Translations under genes and position numbers: made by a program
Shown here: positions 31,635-44,284 of the stretch, piece after piece
Numbering within the stretch: position 1 is the first letter of the stretch
Layout: each line of letters opens with the position of its first letter
Notes under the pieces: generated by a model
Told to the model about the DNA's origin: nothing
The model's database searches: none
Seen by the model: only the letters and a program-made list of their open reading frames with translations
NCBI GenBank assembly: GCA_944989445.1
Contig: CALYLW010000126.1
Coordinates: 558,001-622,000, forward strand
Length of the DNA stretch: 64,000 nt
Direction of reading: 5' to 3'
DNA from: Ampullaceana balthica
Lineage: Eukaryota; Mollusca; Gastropoda; Lymnaeidae

Positions 31635-33297
31635 GGGGCCGTCCATAAATGACGTCACGCACCTAGCGGGGAGGGTGGTCACACTTTTGTGACGATGCGT
31701 GACGAGGGGGAGGGAGGAGGGTTGAAGAAATGTGACGTCACATCAAAAGGGTAACTTTAAATAAAACTTCCACAGAAATATTTGGTCGCTTACAATTTAT
31801 TTAATGACTTTTTGTTTTCTTAAATCAGTTCTTCTCAATGTGCTGGTCGGTAGGCCATCAGACGCTGGTTGACGTAAGCTATCAAGACACGAAAATTAAA
31901 TCTAATTATAATCCTTAAGTTTGAGAATCCACAAGATAACATATGAAATTGTTGTCCTCGTCGTTTGATGTTGACATCAAAGCATTTGTGATGTAACCGC
32001 AGCTCCGTTTGGTTCTCTAACTATAGGAGTCGGCGAACTTTTTTGCCCTTACCCCAAAATATACAAGTTTATGTGTGCGTTACAACCCCAGACTCTAGGT
32101 CCTGCTCACATGACTCGGGGATTTGGGGAGCGTCTTTAGTCGAAAATGCAACTGGTGAGTTTTACAAGCATGAAAAGTGTCTAAAAATGATCTGAATTAT
32201 TCAATAGGATTAGGTGTAGATATTTTAGGTCAAAACGACACGGAATATACTTTTTCTTTAAAAAGAAAGGGGGGGGGGAAATATATTTAATAAATTATAA
32301 ACGTTTTAAGTTTGATATAATTGTTCGATTGGTTTTTGTTCAAAAGATTCTGGTCATTCTAGATATAAATGAGCCCATTTAAAATTAGTCAAGTATTCAT
32401 TAACTTTATTGAAAGCATCAAATTCTTGACATCGCAATTCGAGAGGAGCACAATACAACTTTTCTTCTTAGCTCAGTTTTTACGACATTAATTTTAAATA
32501 TCACAGAAAGGATACATGTTACAGTCGAGTCATGTGGATTAAGATTATTGTCACTCGTGTCAATATAAATGAAAGGTAGGGTGGATTTAGGTGTCTCCGT
32601 ATAGTACGTAGGTAAGAAATCTACATAGTTGTCAAATTTTAAAAATATGCATTTTCTGTAAGGAACCGATTCAATAATGGGCATATTTTCCAACCTTACA
32701 CTTACACATGACGTATTTTAATAAATCTAGTGGATTTTAGTGGATGTTATATGTCCCAAATGAGTCTGCATTATCCCCAAGAATTCCCTTTTGACCCCAG
32801 ATGAGGTAATTTACCCCTGTTCGCCGACCTCTTTCTTACGGGATGCCCGTCAGTCAATTGAGGGTTTTTTAAAAAATGCTTTTTAAATATATATTTTTTA
32901 AATAATTGTTTTTTCTAAACAAAGACGTTAACCGTGATGATTAATAGTTAATGTTTAATTTGTGTGCATTAAAATAAAATGTAAACTAAGGATGTTAACA
33001 AAGTTCGTTTTCTGAAGGCGGTTAAACGTTTTTTTAAAAATACTTCACGCGGGTTACAATATTACAATGTAGACCTTCGCTAAATAAATAATAAATACTT
33101 AAATGACAATAAAAGTGATTTGAAACATACTTTTTTCAAATAGAAAATAAGGGTTTTTTTCTTTCTTTTTTTTGCAAAACTTTGTGACGTATTTTTAGAG
33201 GGGGGGGGGTCTAACTTTTTGTGACGACGAGTGACGAGGGGGGGGGAGGGGGTCCAAAATCGCCCAAAATCGCATGACGTCATTTATGGACGGCCCC
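31635..33297. mobile_element. 1.66-kb DNA element with GGGGCCGTCC ends (copy B)
   Basis: Starts GGGGCCGTCCATAAATGACG and ends in its reverse complement CGTCATTTATGGACGGCCCC, so the terminal inverted repeats are at least 24 bp, followed on both sides by G-rich and TTTTGTGACGA-type sequence. It carries a nested element with GTCGGCGAAC ends (about 32024-32833). No transposase frame is visible, so it is non-autonomous. The flanks do not give a clear target duplication. A paralogous copy lies at 39350-40955. Confidence 0.75.
32024..32833. mobile_element. Nested element with GTCGGCGAAC ends
   Basis: The left end GGAGTCGGCGAAC and right end GTTCGCCGACCTC are inverted repeats. The interval is also found nested at the same place in copy D (39747-40570), so it entered before the two larger copies separated. 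It has no coding frame. Confidence 0.55.
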
Positions 33298-33975
33298 AAA
33301 GCGTGTGTATACGAATTTGAATTTTAAAATAGGCTAAATAACAGATACATTTTCATTTCGTTGCTATTGAAACCAAGCAGTTTTTGGCAAATATGTATTG
33401 AACTGTTCTTACCAAATTTGGTAATCTGAAAGAGTGCAATTCTCCAGTTTAAGCAAATCCATGAGTCGTCAAAGAAACCATTGAAAGCCCTCATAAAATT
33501 TTGTCCGTATTCTAAATTGGCAATTATAAATTTGGAGTGCTCCTCATGATCAGATTTCTGATCGCAATACGTTTAATTGTACTGACTTATTCGTGGAGTT
33601 GGTAATATTATTATTTGAAATCAAGAATAAGTTTGTTAAGTTTTGCCAGTTCATTCTATACAATTAGAAATCTATTTTGAAATGTAATTCGAAAGCGTAA
33701 TAATATTTACAGTTTATTTAGTGAAAATCTTTAAGTTTATTTTATTAACATACACGTAAGGAGAAAAAATGACAATGATTTTTTCTATTGCCTGTGAATT
33801 TCCAAACAAAAATTTTCTGGTCAAAGCCCAACGCTCATAAAATATTTTATTGGATAACACAATTTTAAACAAACACAAGAAAATAAATTTTGTTGTTCAA
33901 TGCATTAGTAAATAATTATATCCCAAAATTACTGTGTTTGTTTACAACTAAAACACCCAGCTTCCAAATCAAACC
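33298..33975. other. No recognisable feature
   Basis: AT-rich unique sequence ahead of the pentanucleotide satellite. Confidence 0.5.
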
Positions 33976-33979
33976 AAAG

Positions 33980-36405
33980 TAGTGTAGTGTAGTGTAGTGT
34001 AATGTAGTGTAGTGTAATGTAGTGTTATGTAATGTAGTGTGATGTAGTGTAATGTAGTGTAGTGTAATGTAGTGTAATGTAGTGTAGTGTAGTGTAATGT
34101 AGTGTAATGTAGTGTAATGTAGTGTAGTGTGATGTAGTGTAATGTAGTGTAGTGTAATGTAGTGTAATGTAGTGTAGTGTAGTGTAGTGTAATGTAGTGC
34201 AGTGTAATGTAGTGTATTGTAGTGTAATGTAGTGTAAAGTAGTGTAGTGTAATGTATTGTAATGTAGTGTAACGTAGTGTAATGTAGTGTAATGTAGTGT
34301 AGTGTAGTGAAGTGTAATGTAGTGTAGTGTAATGTAGTCTAGTGTAATGTAGTGTAGTGTAATGTAGTGTAATGTAGTGTAATGTAGTGTAGTGTAATGT
34401 AGTATAATGTAGTGTAGTGTCGTTTAATGTAGTGTAGTGTAGTGTAATGTAGTGTAGTGTATTGTAGTGTAATGTAGTGTAGTGTAATGTAGTTTGTATT
34501 TAGTGTAGTGTAGTGTAATGTAGTGTAATGTAGTGTAATGTAGTGTAGTGTAATGTAGTGTAGTGTAGTGTAATGTATGTAATGTAGTGTAATGTAGTTT
34601 AGTGTAATGTAGTGTAATGTAGTGTATGTAGTTTAGTGTAATGTATGTAGTGTATGTAGTGTAATGTAGTGCAATGTAGTGTATGTATGTAATGTAGTGT
34701 AGTGTAATGTAGTGCAATGTAGTGTATGTATGTAATGTAGTGTAGTGTATGTAATGTAATGTAGTGTAGTGTATGTAGTGTATGTAGTGTAGTGTAGTGT
34801 AGTGTATGTAGTGTAATGTTATGTAGTGTAGTGTAATGTAGAGTAGTGTATGTAGTGTAGTGTATGTAGTATATGTAGTGTATGTAGTGAGTGTAATGTA
34901 GTATTATGTAGTGTAGTATAGTGTAGTGTAGTGTAATGTAGTGTTGTGTAATGTAGTGTAATGTAATGTAGTGTATGTAGTGTATGTAATGTAGTGTATG
35001 TAGTGTAATGTAGTGTAATGTAGTGTATGTAGTGTAATGTAGTATAATGTAGTGTATGTAGTGTATGTAGTGTAGTGTATTGTAATGTAGGTAGTGTAAT
35101 GTATTGTAGTGTATGTAGTGTAATGTAGTGTATGTAGTGTAGTGTAATTTATGTAGTGTAGTGTATGTAGTTTAGTGTAGTGTAATGTAGTGTATGTAGT
35201 GTATGTAGTGTAATGTAGTGTATGTAGTGTAGTGTATGTAGTGTAGTGTAATGTAGTGTAGTGTAATGTAGTGTAGTGTAATGTAGTGTATGTTATGTAG
35301 TGTAGTGTAATGTAGTGAGTGTAATGTAGTATTATGTAGTGTAGTGTAGTATAGTGTAGTGTAGTGTAATGTAGTGTAGTATAGTGTATGTAGTGTAGTG
35401 TTGTGTAATGTAGTGTATGTAGTGTATGTATTTTAGTGTATGTTATGTATGTAGTGTATGTAGTGTAGTGTAATGTAGTGTAATGGTGAGTGTAATGTAG
35501 TATTATGTAGTGTAGTGTAGTATAGTGTAGTGTAATGTAGTGTAGTATAGTGTATGTAGTGTAGTGTTGTGTAATGTAGTGTATGTATGTATGTAGTGTT
35601 ATGTAGTGTAGTGTATGTAGTGTAATTTAGTGTAATGTAGTATATGTAGTGTAAGTAGTGTAGTGTAATGTAGGGTAGTGTCGTGTAGTGTAGTGTATGT
35701 AATGTATGTAGTAGTGTAGGTTAGTGTATGTAGTGTAGTGTAATGTAGTGTAATGTTATGTAGTGTAGTGTAATGTAGTAGTGTAATGTAGTATTATGTA
35801 GTGTAGTGTAGTATAGTGTAGTGTAGTGTATGTAGTGTAGTATGTGTAATGTAGTGTAGTGTTGTGTAATGTAGTGTATGTAGTGTAATGTATGTATGTA
35901 GTGTATGTAGTGTAGTGTAATGTAGTGTAATGTAGTATATGTAGTGTAGTGTAGTGTAATATAGTGTAAAGTAGTGTAGTGTAATGTAATGTAGTGTAGT
36001 GTAGTGTAATGTAGTGTAGTGTAGTGTAATGTAATGTAATGTAGTTTAGTTTAGTGTAATGTAGTGTAGTGTAGTGTAGTGTAATGTAGTGTAGTGTAGT
36101 GTAGTGTAATGTAGTGTAGTGTAATGTAGTGTAGTGTAGTGTAATATAGTGTAAGTAGTGTAGTGTAATGTAGTGTAGTGTAGTGTAATGTAATGTAATG
36201 TAATGTAGTGTAGTTTAGTGTAATGTAGTGTAGTGTAGTGTAGTGTAATGTAGTGTAGTGTAATGTAGTGTAGTGTAATGTAGTGTAGTGTAATGTAGTG
36301 TAGTGTAATGTAGAGTACTGTAGTGTAGTGTAATGTATTTTAGTGTAATGTAGTGTAGTGTAATGTAATGTAGTGTAAAGTAGTGTATTGTAGTGTAATG
36401 TAATG
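33980..36405. repeat. TAGTG/TAATG pentanucleotide satellite, about 2.4 kb
   Basis: Alternating TAGTG and TAATG pentamers, with TATG tetramer slips common in the middle (34.6-35.9 kb) and pure pentamers at both ends. A repeated longer block (GTAATGTAGTATTATGTAGT) recurs near 34892, 35321, 35490 and 35785, showing local segmental duplication. Reading frames through it (for example the Tyr/His/Leu/Thr-rich minus frame at 34424-34717) are by-products of the repeat. Confidence 0.97.
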
Positions 36406-36539
36406 TAAAGGAGAAGAGATATGAATATGAAAAATTTTAAACTTATACATTGTATTATTTAAACTATATAAAAAATAGTTGTGATAAAAATGAAATGAAA
36501 AAGTTGTTTTTAATTAATGAAAATAAACCTTGTGTTGTT

Positions 36540-36665
36540 GTATACATTGGAACCTCGGTATACGTCCCGAAGACACTTGAACTTATGCTAAACAGGACGT
36601 ACACAAAACGTATTTTTAACATAAGTAATAACGGAAATATTATTAATCCATTCCAAGGAAAAATG
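36540..36665. mobile_element. Pogo/Tc1-mariner-like terminus fragment
   Basis: CATTGGAACCTCGGTATACG opens a stretch that ends in ACGGAAATATTATTAATCCA, resembling the ends of pogo/Tigger-type MITEs in invertebrates (recollection). The short frame over it is not a gene. Confidence 0.4.
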
Positions 36666-36698
36666 TATATTATTATTAACATATTATACAGTTATTGA

Positions 36699-36749
36699 CG
36701 TAGTTTAAAATTGACCAAAATCGCTTGACGTCATTTATGGACGGCCCCT
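36699..36749. mobile_element. GGGGCCGTCC element, right-end fragment (copy C)
   Basis: Ends in CGTCATTTATGGACGGCCCC, identical to the end of copy B. Only about 50 bp remain. Confidence 0.6.
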
Positions 36750-37918
36750 CTTTCAGTAATGAAATTATAAAATTTAGATTTATTCTTAACCTTTGAGGTT
36801 TTATAACCACTTTTAATAAAATTTTGAAAGGTTTTGCTAGTTATTTTCCATCCTCTTAAATTATCTCCCGTTGACACATTCTATACTGCCTAGGCCATAG
36901 GCCCTAGGTCTAGGTGGAGCCACTTCCTGTGAGGGAATCTTTATACCAGATAATATTCAAACTTAGACGAAACAATTATTTTGTTTGCACGGAAAGAATC
37001 ACTTGTAAACCTTTTATTAAGACGCCCCTCTAGTTATTGTAACTGCGTCTTTAATCTATAGCAACTATAGTAGTCCCAACTTTGTTTTGAAAACCAGTCT
37101 CGTCAAATACAGAAATATTTACTGGATTTTATATGCTTCACTCCTCAACATTGTTACAGTAGATACAACAAAAAGAGAAGCTTGACTGAATGCAATATGT
37201 TTAGCACCACAGCATGGCTACAGTAGATACCACTAACAAAGAAACATTCTAAAACAACCAACTATAAACAGGGGTAATTTAGGAAAAGAAAAAGCAAAAA
37301 AGGTAATGTATCAGCGTGGTCATTCCAGTGTCCAGTCCAGTGACAGGAAAGCAATCAAACGTTGCCTGAGACAGATTTGACCTCTGGTCTAGGGGAGCAA
37401 GTCGCTGACGTTTATCAACAATGGAGTAAAGCTTGGAGTAAAGCTATGGTCAGTTCCAATATTAATATTGGCTTTTGTTTTTAAAAGATGACAATGATGA
37501 AAAGCTCGGGTAAGTTTTAGTTTTGTCTGTGATTGTTTACAGTTCGTACATTAGTGTAGACCAATGGAAACTCTTAAATTTAATTTAGTTTGTAGTTCTT
37601 TACATGTGACTATGATATAAAATTATGGAACGCTTTATTTTTAATGTTGAAAGAAATTGTATCTCTTAAAGTAAAAAATAAAATCCGTTCATGTCAGTTG
37701 TCATTATCAATAGAAATAGTGTTGTCCTTTGTACTTAGGTCATTTTACAGTTTAAATGAGCAGCGTTGACATTTTTACTGGTTATTGTCAAAGAGAATAA
37801 TTACATTCGATCTTTCAACTCGGACATAAGTTCTATTCACGTGTGCTTATCATTCGACATTAGACTACGATCTTTATATAGGTTATAAACTTTGATTAAA
37901 GTTTAACAAACACGACGA
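36750..37918. other. No recognisable gene
   Basis: About 1.2 kb unique within this window. No open frame of note and no terminus signature. Confidence 0.5.
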
Positions 37919-37919
37919 T

Positions 37920-38322
37920 AACATGTGTTACTGTGTCTAGTGTGTAACATGACCATACATGAAGTACACATGTGTTACTATGCCTAGAGTGTAACACGAC
38001 CACACAAGAGGTACACATGTGTTACTGTTCCTATTGTGTAACACGACCACACAAGAGGTACACACACATGGGTTACTGTGCCTAGCGTGTAACACGACCA
38101 CACAAGAGGTACACATGTGTTACTGTGCCTAGGGTGAAACACGACCACACAAGAGGTACACATGTGTTACTGTGTCTAGCGTGTAACACGACCACACAAG
38201 AGGTACACATATGTTACTATGTCTAGTGTGTAACACGACCACATAAGAGGTACACATAATGTGTTACTGTGTCTAGCGTGTTACACGTCCACACAAGATG
38301 TACACACACATGTGTTACTAGG
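37920..38322. repeat. 47-bp minisatellite, about 8.5 copies
   Basis: Unit TGTGTTACTGTGTCTAGCGT plus GTAACACGACCACACAAGAG plus GTACACA. GTGTTAC and GTAACAC within each unit are inverted repeats, so every unit can fold into a small hairpin. Copies differ at several sites. Confidence 0.93.
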
Positions 38323-38324
38323 TC

Positions 38325-39348
38325 TTCAGCAGATCGAGATCATCTCAACTCCAGACATCATAAAAGAAACAGAGCTGTGAACTGTAAACCATAAAATGAG
38401 GGTGGTGTGGGGGGGGGTCAGTACGGTGCGGAGTTATTGTTCCTTGAGATAGAGTACAAGACTCTGTAATAGACCTCGAGCACTCATGGCGAAAGCTCAT
38501 TTAACCTTCGAGGCCAGTCCCAGAGCCATTGTTGACCAGTAGCCATTGGTCTTACAATGGAGATTATAAGATTAAGTAAGGGACTTAAATACGACATTGT
38601 AGGTCATTGACCTCGACTTTGTCAAAGATGTTCTATAGGTACGGATGACTTTCTCACACACATACATCAAAACATAAACCTATTCTTCAGACATGAAAAA
38701 GAAATATACTGAAATATTGAAATTTATTAAGCAAAATGTGCAAAGCGTATTAAGAAGCAACAAATACCAAATTTAAAGGAGAAATTCAAACTAATGTTGA
38801 TGTCTGAATTCAATACCTTGGAGATTTATGCGTTTTTTAAATACATTTTATTACCTTTAAACGAATCTATAAAATATTTTTTTAAGTTTTCAATGCAAAA
38901 TTTGTATTTGTTAATAAATTAAGAAAAATAAAAACAATGTATAAAGTTTGCTATCAAATCCTACAAAACAGCGATATTACCCCTTATATAGCAGTGGTAT
39001 TTAGTACTCTAATATTCCGGACTGGTTACCGTTCGTTGATCAAAAGCACGAAAATACTCACATTCAAAGAAAATTCTCGATTAAATTGATATAAGTTGTT
39101 TTTTTTTAAAGATTGTTAAAAAGAAAGAATTTTCAGGGGAGAGAAAAATGTCAGGTCAAGGGCAATGAATACATAATTTTTTGTAAAAATTATTTATTAT
39201 ATAACATTAAATTTTAAATATTATTGTCACGTCAAACCAATAAATAAATATAGATCAGGCTTACTGAAAGTATAATAAAAGTACCCGGATAAAAAAGAAA
39301 TAAAAATTACCCATGGTTCATTTTACGAATATTACTTTGGTGTCCTAA
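38325..39348. other. No recognisable gene
   Basis: A G-run near 38410 and AT-rich sequence. No domain, repeat or terminus identified. Confidence 0.5.
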
Positions 39349-39349
39349 G

Positions 39350-40955
39350 GAGCCGTCCATAAATGACGTCACGCTCCTAGGGGGGGGGGAGTGGGGTCAC
39401 ACTTTTGTGACGATGCGTGACGAGGGGGAGGGAGGGGGTTGAAGAAATGTGACGTCACATCAAAAGGGTAACTTTAAATAAAACTTCCACTGAAATATTT
39501 GGTGGCTTACAATTTATTTAATGACTTTTTTTTAAATTATTTTTTTTTAAATTTAAAGTCAGGAGTTCTCAATATGCCGGTCGGTAGGCCATCAGACGCT
39601 GGTTGGCGTAAGGTGTAAGCTATCAAGATACGAAAATTAAATATAATTATAATCCCTAAGTTTGAGAACTCACAAGATAACGTATGAAATTGTTACACTG
39701 TGTCGTTTGATGTTGACATCAAAGCATTTGTGATGTAACCGCAGCTCCGTCGGCGAACTGTTTTTCCCAAAATATACAAGTTTATGTGTGCTTTACCCCC
39801 CCCCCAGACTCTAGGTCCTGCTCACATGACTCGGGGATTTGGGGGATCACTGTTAGCCTCCCCCCCCCCAAAAAAAAATGCTGATGGTGAGTTTTACAAT
39901 GCTTGACAAGTGTCTAAAAATGATCTGAATAGGATTATGTGTAGATATTTTAAGTCAAAATGACATGGAATATCCTTTTTCTTTTAAAAAAAGAAAAAGG
40001 GGGGGGGGTTGGAATCTATTTCATAGAATTATAAAAGTTTTAAGTTTGATATAATTGTTCGGTTGGTTTTTTGTCAAACGCCCCTGGCCATTCTAGATAT
40101 AATGATAAATGAGCCCATTTTAAAGTTGTCAAGTATTCATTAACTTTATTTAATGCATCAAATTCTTGACATCGCAATTCGAGAGGAGCACAAAACAACT
40201 TTTCTTCTTAGCTCAGTTTTTAAGGCATTAATTTAAATATCACAGAAAGGATTCTTGATACAGTCAAGTCATGTTGATTAAGATTATTGTCACTCGTGTC
40301 AATATAAATGAAAGTAGGGTAGATTTAGGTGTCTTCGTATAGTACGTAGGTAAGAAATCTACATAGTTGTCAAATTTTTAAAAAATGCATTTTCTTGAAG
40401 GACCCGGATCTATAATGGGCATATGTTCCAAGCGTTCCCGTACACATGACTTATTTTAATATATCTAGTGGATTGTAGTGGATGTTATATGTCCCAAATG
40501 AGTCTGCATTACCCCAAAGGATTCCCTTTTTGACCCCAGATGAGGTTACTTACCCCTGTTCGCCGACCTCTTTCTTACGGGATGCCCGTCAGTCAATTGA
40601 GGGATTTTTAAAAAAATACATTTTAAAAATATTATTTTTAAAATATTTTTTTTCTAAACAAAGACGTTAACCGTGATGATTAATAGTCAATGTTTAATTT
40701 GTATTCATTAAAATAAAATATAATCTAAGGATGCTAACACAGTTCGTTTTTTTGAAGGGCGGTTTAACGTTTTGAAAGAAATGCTTCACGCCGGTTACGA
40801 TATTACAATGTAGACCTTCACTAAATAAATAACAAATACTTAAATGACAATAAAAGTGATTTGAAACATACTTATTTTCAAATAGAAAATAAGGTTTGTT
40901 TTTTTTTCGAAAAGGGGGGGGGGTCAAAGCTTTGTGACGTATTTTTAGAATGACA
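39350..40955. mobile_element. 1.6-kb DNA element (copy D), right end damaged
   Basis: Begins GCCGTCCATAAATGACGTCA and is collinear with copy B (31635-33297) for about 1.5 kb, including the nested GTCGGCGAAC element and the GTGATTTGAAACATAC block. The last G-rich part stops at about 40955 without the terminal GGACGGCCCC. Copies B and D differ by scattered substitutions and small indels, so the event is not recent. Confidence 0.7.
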
Positions 40956-41011
40956 CTCAGAAAACTCTCGTATTTTGTTATTATAAACTAGATCTCTGGC
41001 TACGTGGTTAG

Positions 41012-41105
41012 GGGCCGTCCATAAATGACGTCACGTGATCTTGGCCGATTTTTGACCCCCTCCCTCCCCCTCGTCACGCGTTGTCACAAAAAGTTAGACC
41101 CCCCC
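41012..41105. mobile_element. GGGGCCGTCC terminus, inverted (copy E), abutting the 39-bp array
   Basis: GGGGCCGTCCATAAATGACG onward resembles the reverse complement of the right end of copy B, through ACCCCCTCC, CGTCAC and AAAAGTTAGACCCCCC. It passes straight into the first 39-bp repeat unit. Confidence 0.65.
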
Positions 41106-42860
41106 GAGATAGTGTCCATGTATGACGTAATATCTCACTTGACTGAGATAGTGTCCATATATGACATAATATCTCACTTGACTGAGATAGTGTCCATGTA
41201 TGACATAATATCTCACTTGACTGAGATAGTGTCCATGTATGACATAATATCTCACTTGACTGAGATAGTGCCCATGTATGACGTAATATCTCACTTGACC
41301 GAGATAGTGTCCGTGTATGACATAATATATCACTTGACCGAGATAGTGTCCATGTATGACGTAATATCTCACTTGACTGAGATAGTGTCCATGTATGACA
41401 TAATATCTCACTTGACTGAGATAGTGTCCATGTATGACATAATATCTCACTTGACTGAGATAGTGTCCATGTATGACATAATATCTCACTTGACTGAGAT
41501 AGTGTCCATGTATGACATAATATCTCACTTGACTGAGATAGTGCCCATGTATGACATAATATCTCACTTGACTGAGATAGTGCCCATGTATGACAAAATA
41601 TCTCACTTGACTGAGATAGTGTCCATGTATGACACAATATCTCACTTGACTGAGATAGTGCCCATGTATGACGTAATATCTCACTTGACCGAGATAGTGT
41701 CCGTGTATGACGTAATATCTCACTTGACTGAGATAGTGCCCATGTATGACGTAATATCTCACTTGACCGAGATAGTGTCCATGTATGACGTAATATCTCA
41801 CTTGACTGAGATAGTGCCCATGTATGACGTAATATCTCACTTGACTGAGATAGTGCCCATGTATGAAGTAATATCTCACTTGACTGAGATAGTGCCCATG
41901 TATGACGTAATATCTCACTTGACTGAGATAGTGCCCATGTATGACGTAATATCTCACTTGACTGAGATAGTGCCCATGTACGACGTAATATCTCACTTGA
42001 CTGAGATAGTGTCCATGTATGACGTAATATCTCACTTGACTGAGATAGTGTCCATGTATGACGTAATATCTCACTTGACTGAGATAGTGCCCATGTATGA
42101 CGTAATATCTCACTTGACTGAGATAGTGTCCATGTATGACGTAATATCTCACTTGACTGAGATAGTGCCCATGTATGACGTAATATCTCACTTGACTGAG
42201 ATAGTGCCCATGTATGACGTAATATCTCACTTGACTGAGATAGTGCCCATGTATGACGTAATATCTCACTTGACTGAGATAGTGCCCATGTATGACGTAA
42301 TATCTCACTTAACTGAGATAGTGCCCATGTATGACGTAATATCTCACTTGACTGAGATAGTGTCCATGTATGACATAATATCTCACTTGACTGAGATAGT
42401 GTCCATGTATGACACAATATCTCACTTGACTGAGATAGTGCCCATGTATGACGTAATATCTCACTTGACCGAGATAGTGTCCGTGTATGACGTAATATCT
42501 CACTTGACTGAGATAGTGCCCATGTATGACGTAATATCTCACTTGACTGAGATAGTGCCCATGTATGACGTAATATCTCACTTGACTGAGATAGTGCCCA
42601 TGTATGACGTAATATCTCACTTGACTGAGATAGTGCCCATGTATGACGTAATATCTCACTTGACTGAGATAGTGCCCATGTATGACGTAATATCTCACTT
42701 GACTGAGATAGTGCCCATGTATGACGTAATATCTCACTTGACTGAGATAGTGCCCATGTATGACGTAATATCTCACTTGACTGAGATAGTGCCCATGTAT
42801 GACGTAATATCTCACTTGACTGAGATAGTGCCCATGTATGACGTAATATCTCACTTGACT
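41106..42860. repeat. 39-bp minisatellite, exactly 45 copies
   Basis: Unit GAGATAGTGCCCATGTATGA plus CGTAATATCTCACTTGACT. The anchor ATGACGTAAT is at 41122 and 42838, exactly 44 periods apart, so there is no net indel. Variation is almost entirely GTGTCC/GTGCCC, GACGTA/GACATA and TTGACT/TTGACC. A frame from 41025 to 43025 stays open (666 codons) and long frames are also open on the minus strand. That follows from a 39-bp period lacking stops in those frames, so I do not call a protein. GAGATA...TATCTC is inverted inside each unit. Confidence 0.97.
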
Positions 42861-42861
42861 G

Positions 42862-43748
42862 TGTATCTCTTACGCCTCACAATCATAAAGACCAAGATTG
42901 CAGGCCGATATCTCGGTGAACTGTCTTTCGAATTGACGAACAGAACAGAACAGAACAGAAGAGTAGCGAGTTCTAACATTTCCTTTCTTCATCTCACATG
43001 TCCCATAAATGAAATCAATGATTAATGAAAGGGGAACGTAGCGGTGCAATTATCTCCGACGGCCTAAAGGCATGTCAGTTTGAATTTTACTTGATTTCAT
43101 AGAGAAGGGAAATAACCAGCTTGATTTGTTAATACTGTGGGCGGGAAAAAAGACAATATTTATGTACGCTGGTGAGAAGCAATCAAACAAAGAATTTAAA
43201 TGTGTGTTCAGGGAGGGGGGCAAATGAAGAAAGTAAAGTGGAAGTTGGGGGAATAAGAGTGGGATTAAATCGGATCAACTGGAATTATGATTATCTTACA
43301 TGACAAGACAATGTCTTTGGTGGCATCATTGTATGTTTATTATCAGGGGTCGTCCTCAAAAACGGTATATATCATCGAGAGATTTGTTAGATGAAGTTTT
43401 TTGCGTTAGTTTTTAAAAAACTTATTTTTAATTTATTAATATTTATACACTTCAAACATTCCCGCCCAGCAGAAAAATCCCATATAGTAGATATCGTTGT
43501 GTGAACTTAATGTTAAAGTTTATATTTCAAAAATCGAGCATTACTTATAAAAGAGAACAACACCTAAACCCTTGATCTCTAAGAAGACTACTGATGATTA
43601 TTATTTGTGTGTGGGGGGGGGGAGTTAAGTCGAAATTCGACTAGTTTTCACCCTCAGAGATTACAATTTACACCAATTCTGCCTTGAAATATGCATTGGT
43701 CATGGTTGATGCATAAACAAAATACTAATGTCAAAACCAGAAGGACAC
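42862..43748. other. No recognisable gene
   Basis: Includes a short AACAG run (42937-42958) and a G-run near 43612; otherwise unremarkable. Confidence 0.5.
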
Positions 43749-44281
43749 AATACAACTTTTTAAATCCGTTATATTAACTGCAACGCCGTCTCTGTCTCTC
43801 TGTTTCGCTGTCTTGGGCGGGCGGAAAAACAAAAGTCAAAAATGACCCACTTCCCGTGAAGTCATCGAGCTTAAATTTGGCAGATGGACCCGTGTCACCT
43901 AACAATGCATCGTATCAAAATTTCAGATCGATCGAACGTACCGTAATTAAATGAATGCATTTTTAGTTTATCTCTATACGAGGTATGTAATTCAATTTCA
44001 CAGTTTGTTATTGTTTTTTTTTCACGTGACAGCTCAGTTTGCGCGTTGACGTGATGTACCGGGGTGCTTTTGTTTACATTTTACATATCACGCTGAGCTC
44101 GGTCCAGTGATCGGTGACCAGACATTTCCCTTCCCCCCCCCCGGGGTTATAAAGCAAAGGGGAGTTAAGACAGATTCAGTCTGTAAATATTTGTCGCTTT
44201 TGAACATAATCAATACTTTTAGTTATGTCTCATATACAAGGGATTTATAGTCAAAAACTTTGTTTTTACGGGTTTGTTTTA
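43749..44281 (+). mobile_element. R1 element, solitary copy
   Basis: Collinear with the R1 units at 1016-2752 from AAATCCGTTATATTAACTGC to AAGGGATTTATAGTCAAAAA and the GTTTTTACGGGTTTGTTTTA tail. The CT tract is short and broken (CTCTGTCTCTCTGTTTC), unlike the 30-80-bp tracts in the tandem trio. Confidence 0.75.
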
Positions 44282-44284
44282 TTG

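Noticed and set aside
36450..36698. 82-codon frame
   Set aside because: Overlaps a pogo-like transposon terminus and is open on both strands.
41025..43025. 666-codon plus-strand protein and 447/404-codon minus-strand proteins
   Set aside because: All arise from a 39-bp repeat lacking stops. Both strands are open, there is no domain, and the start lies in a transposon end.
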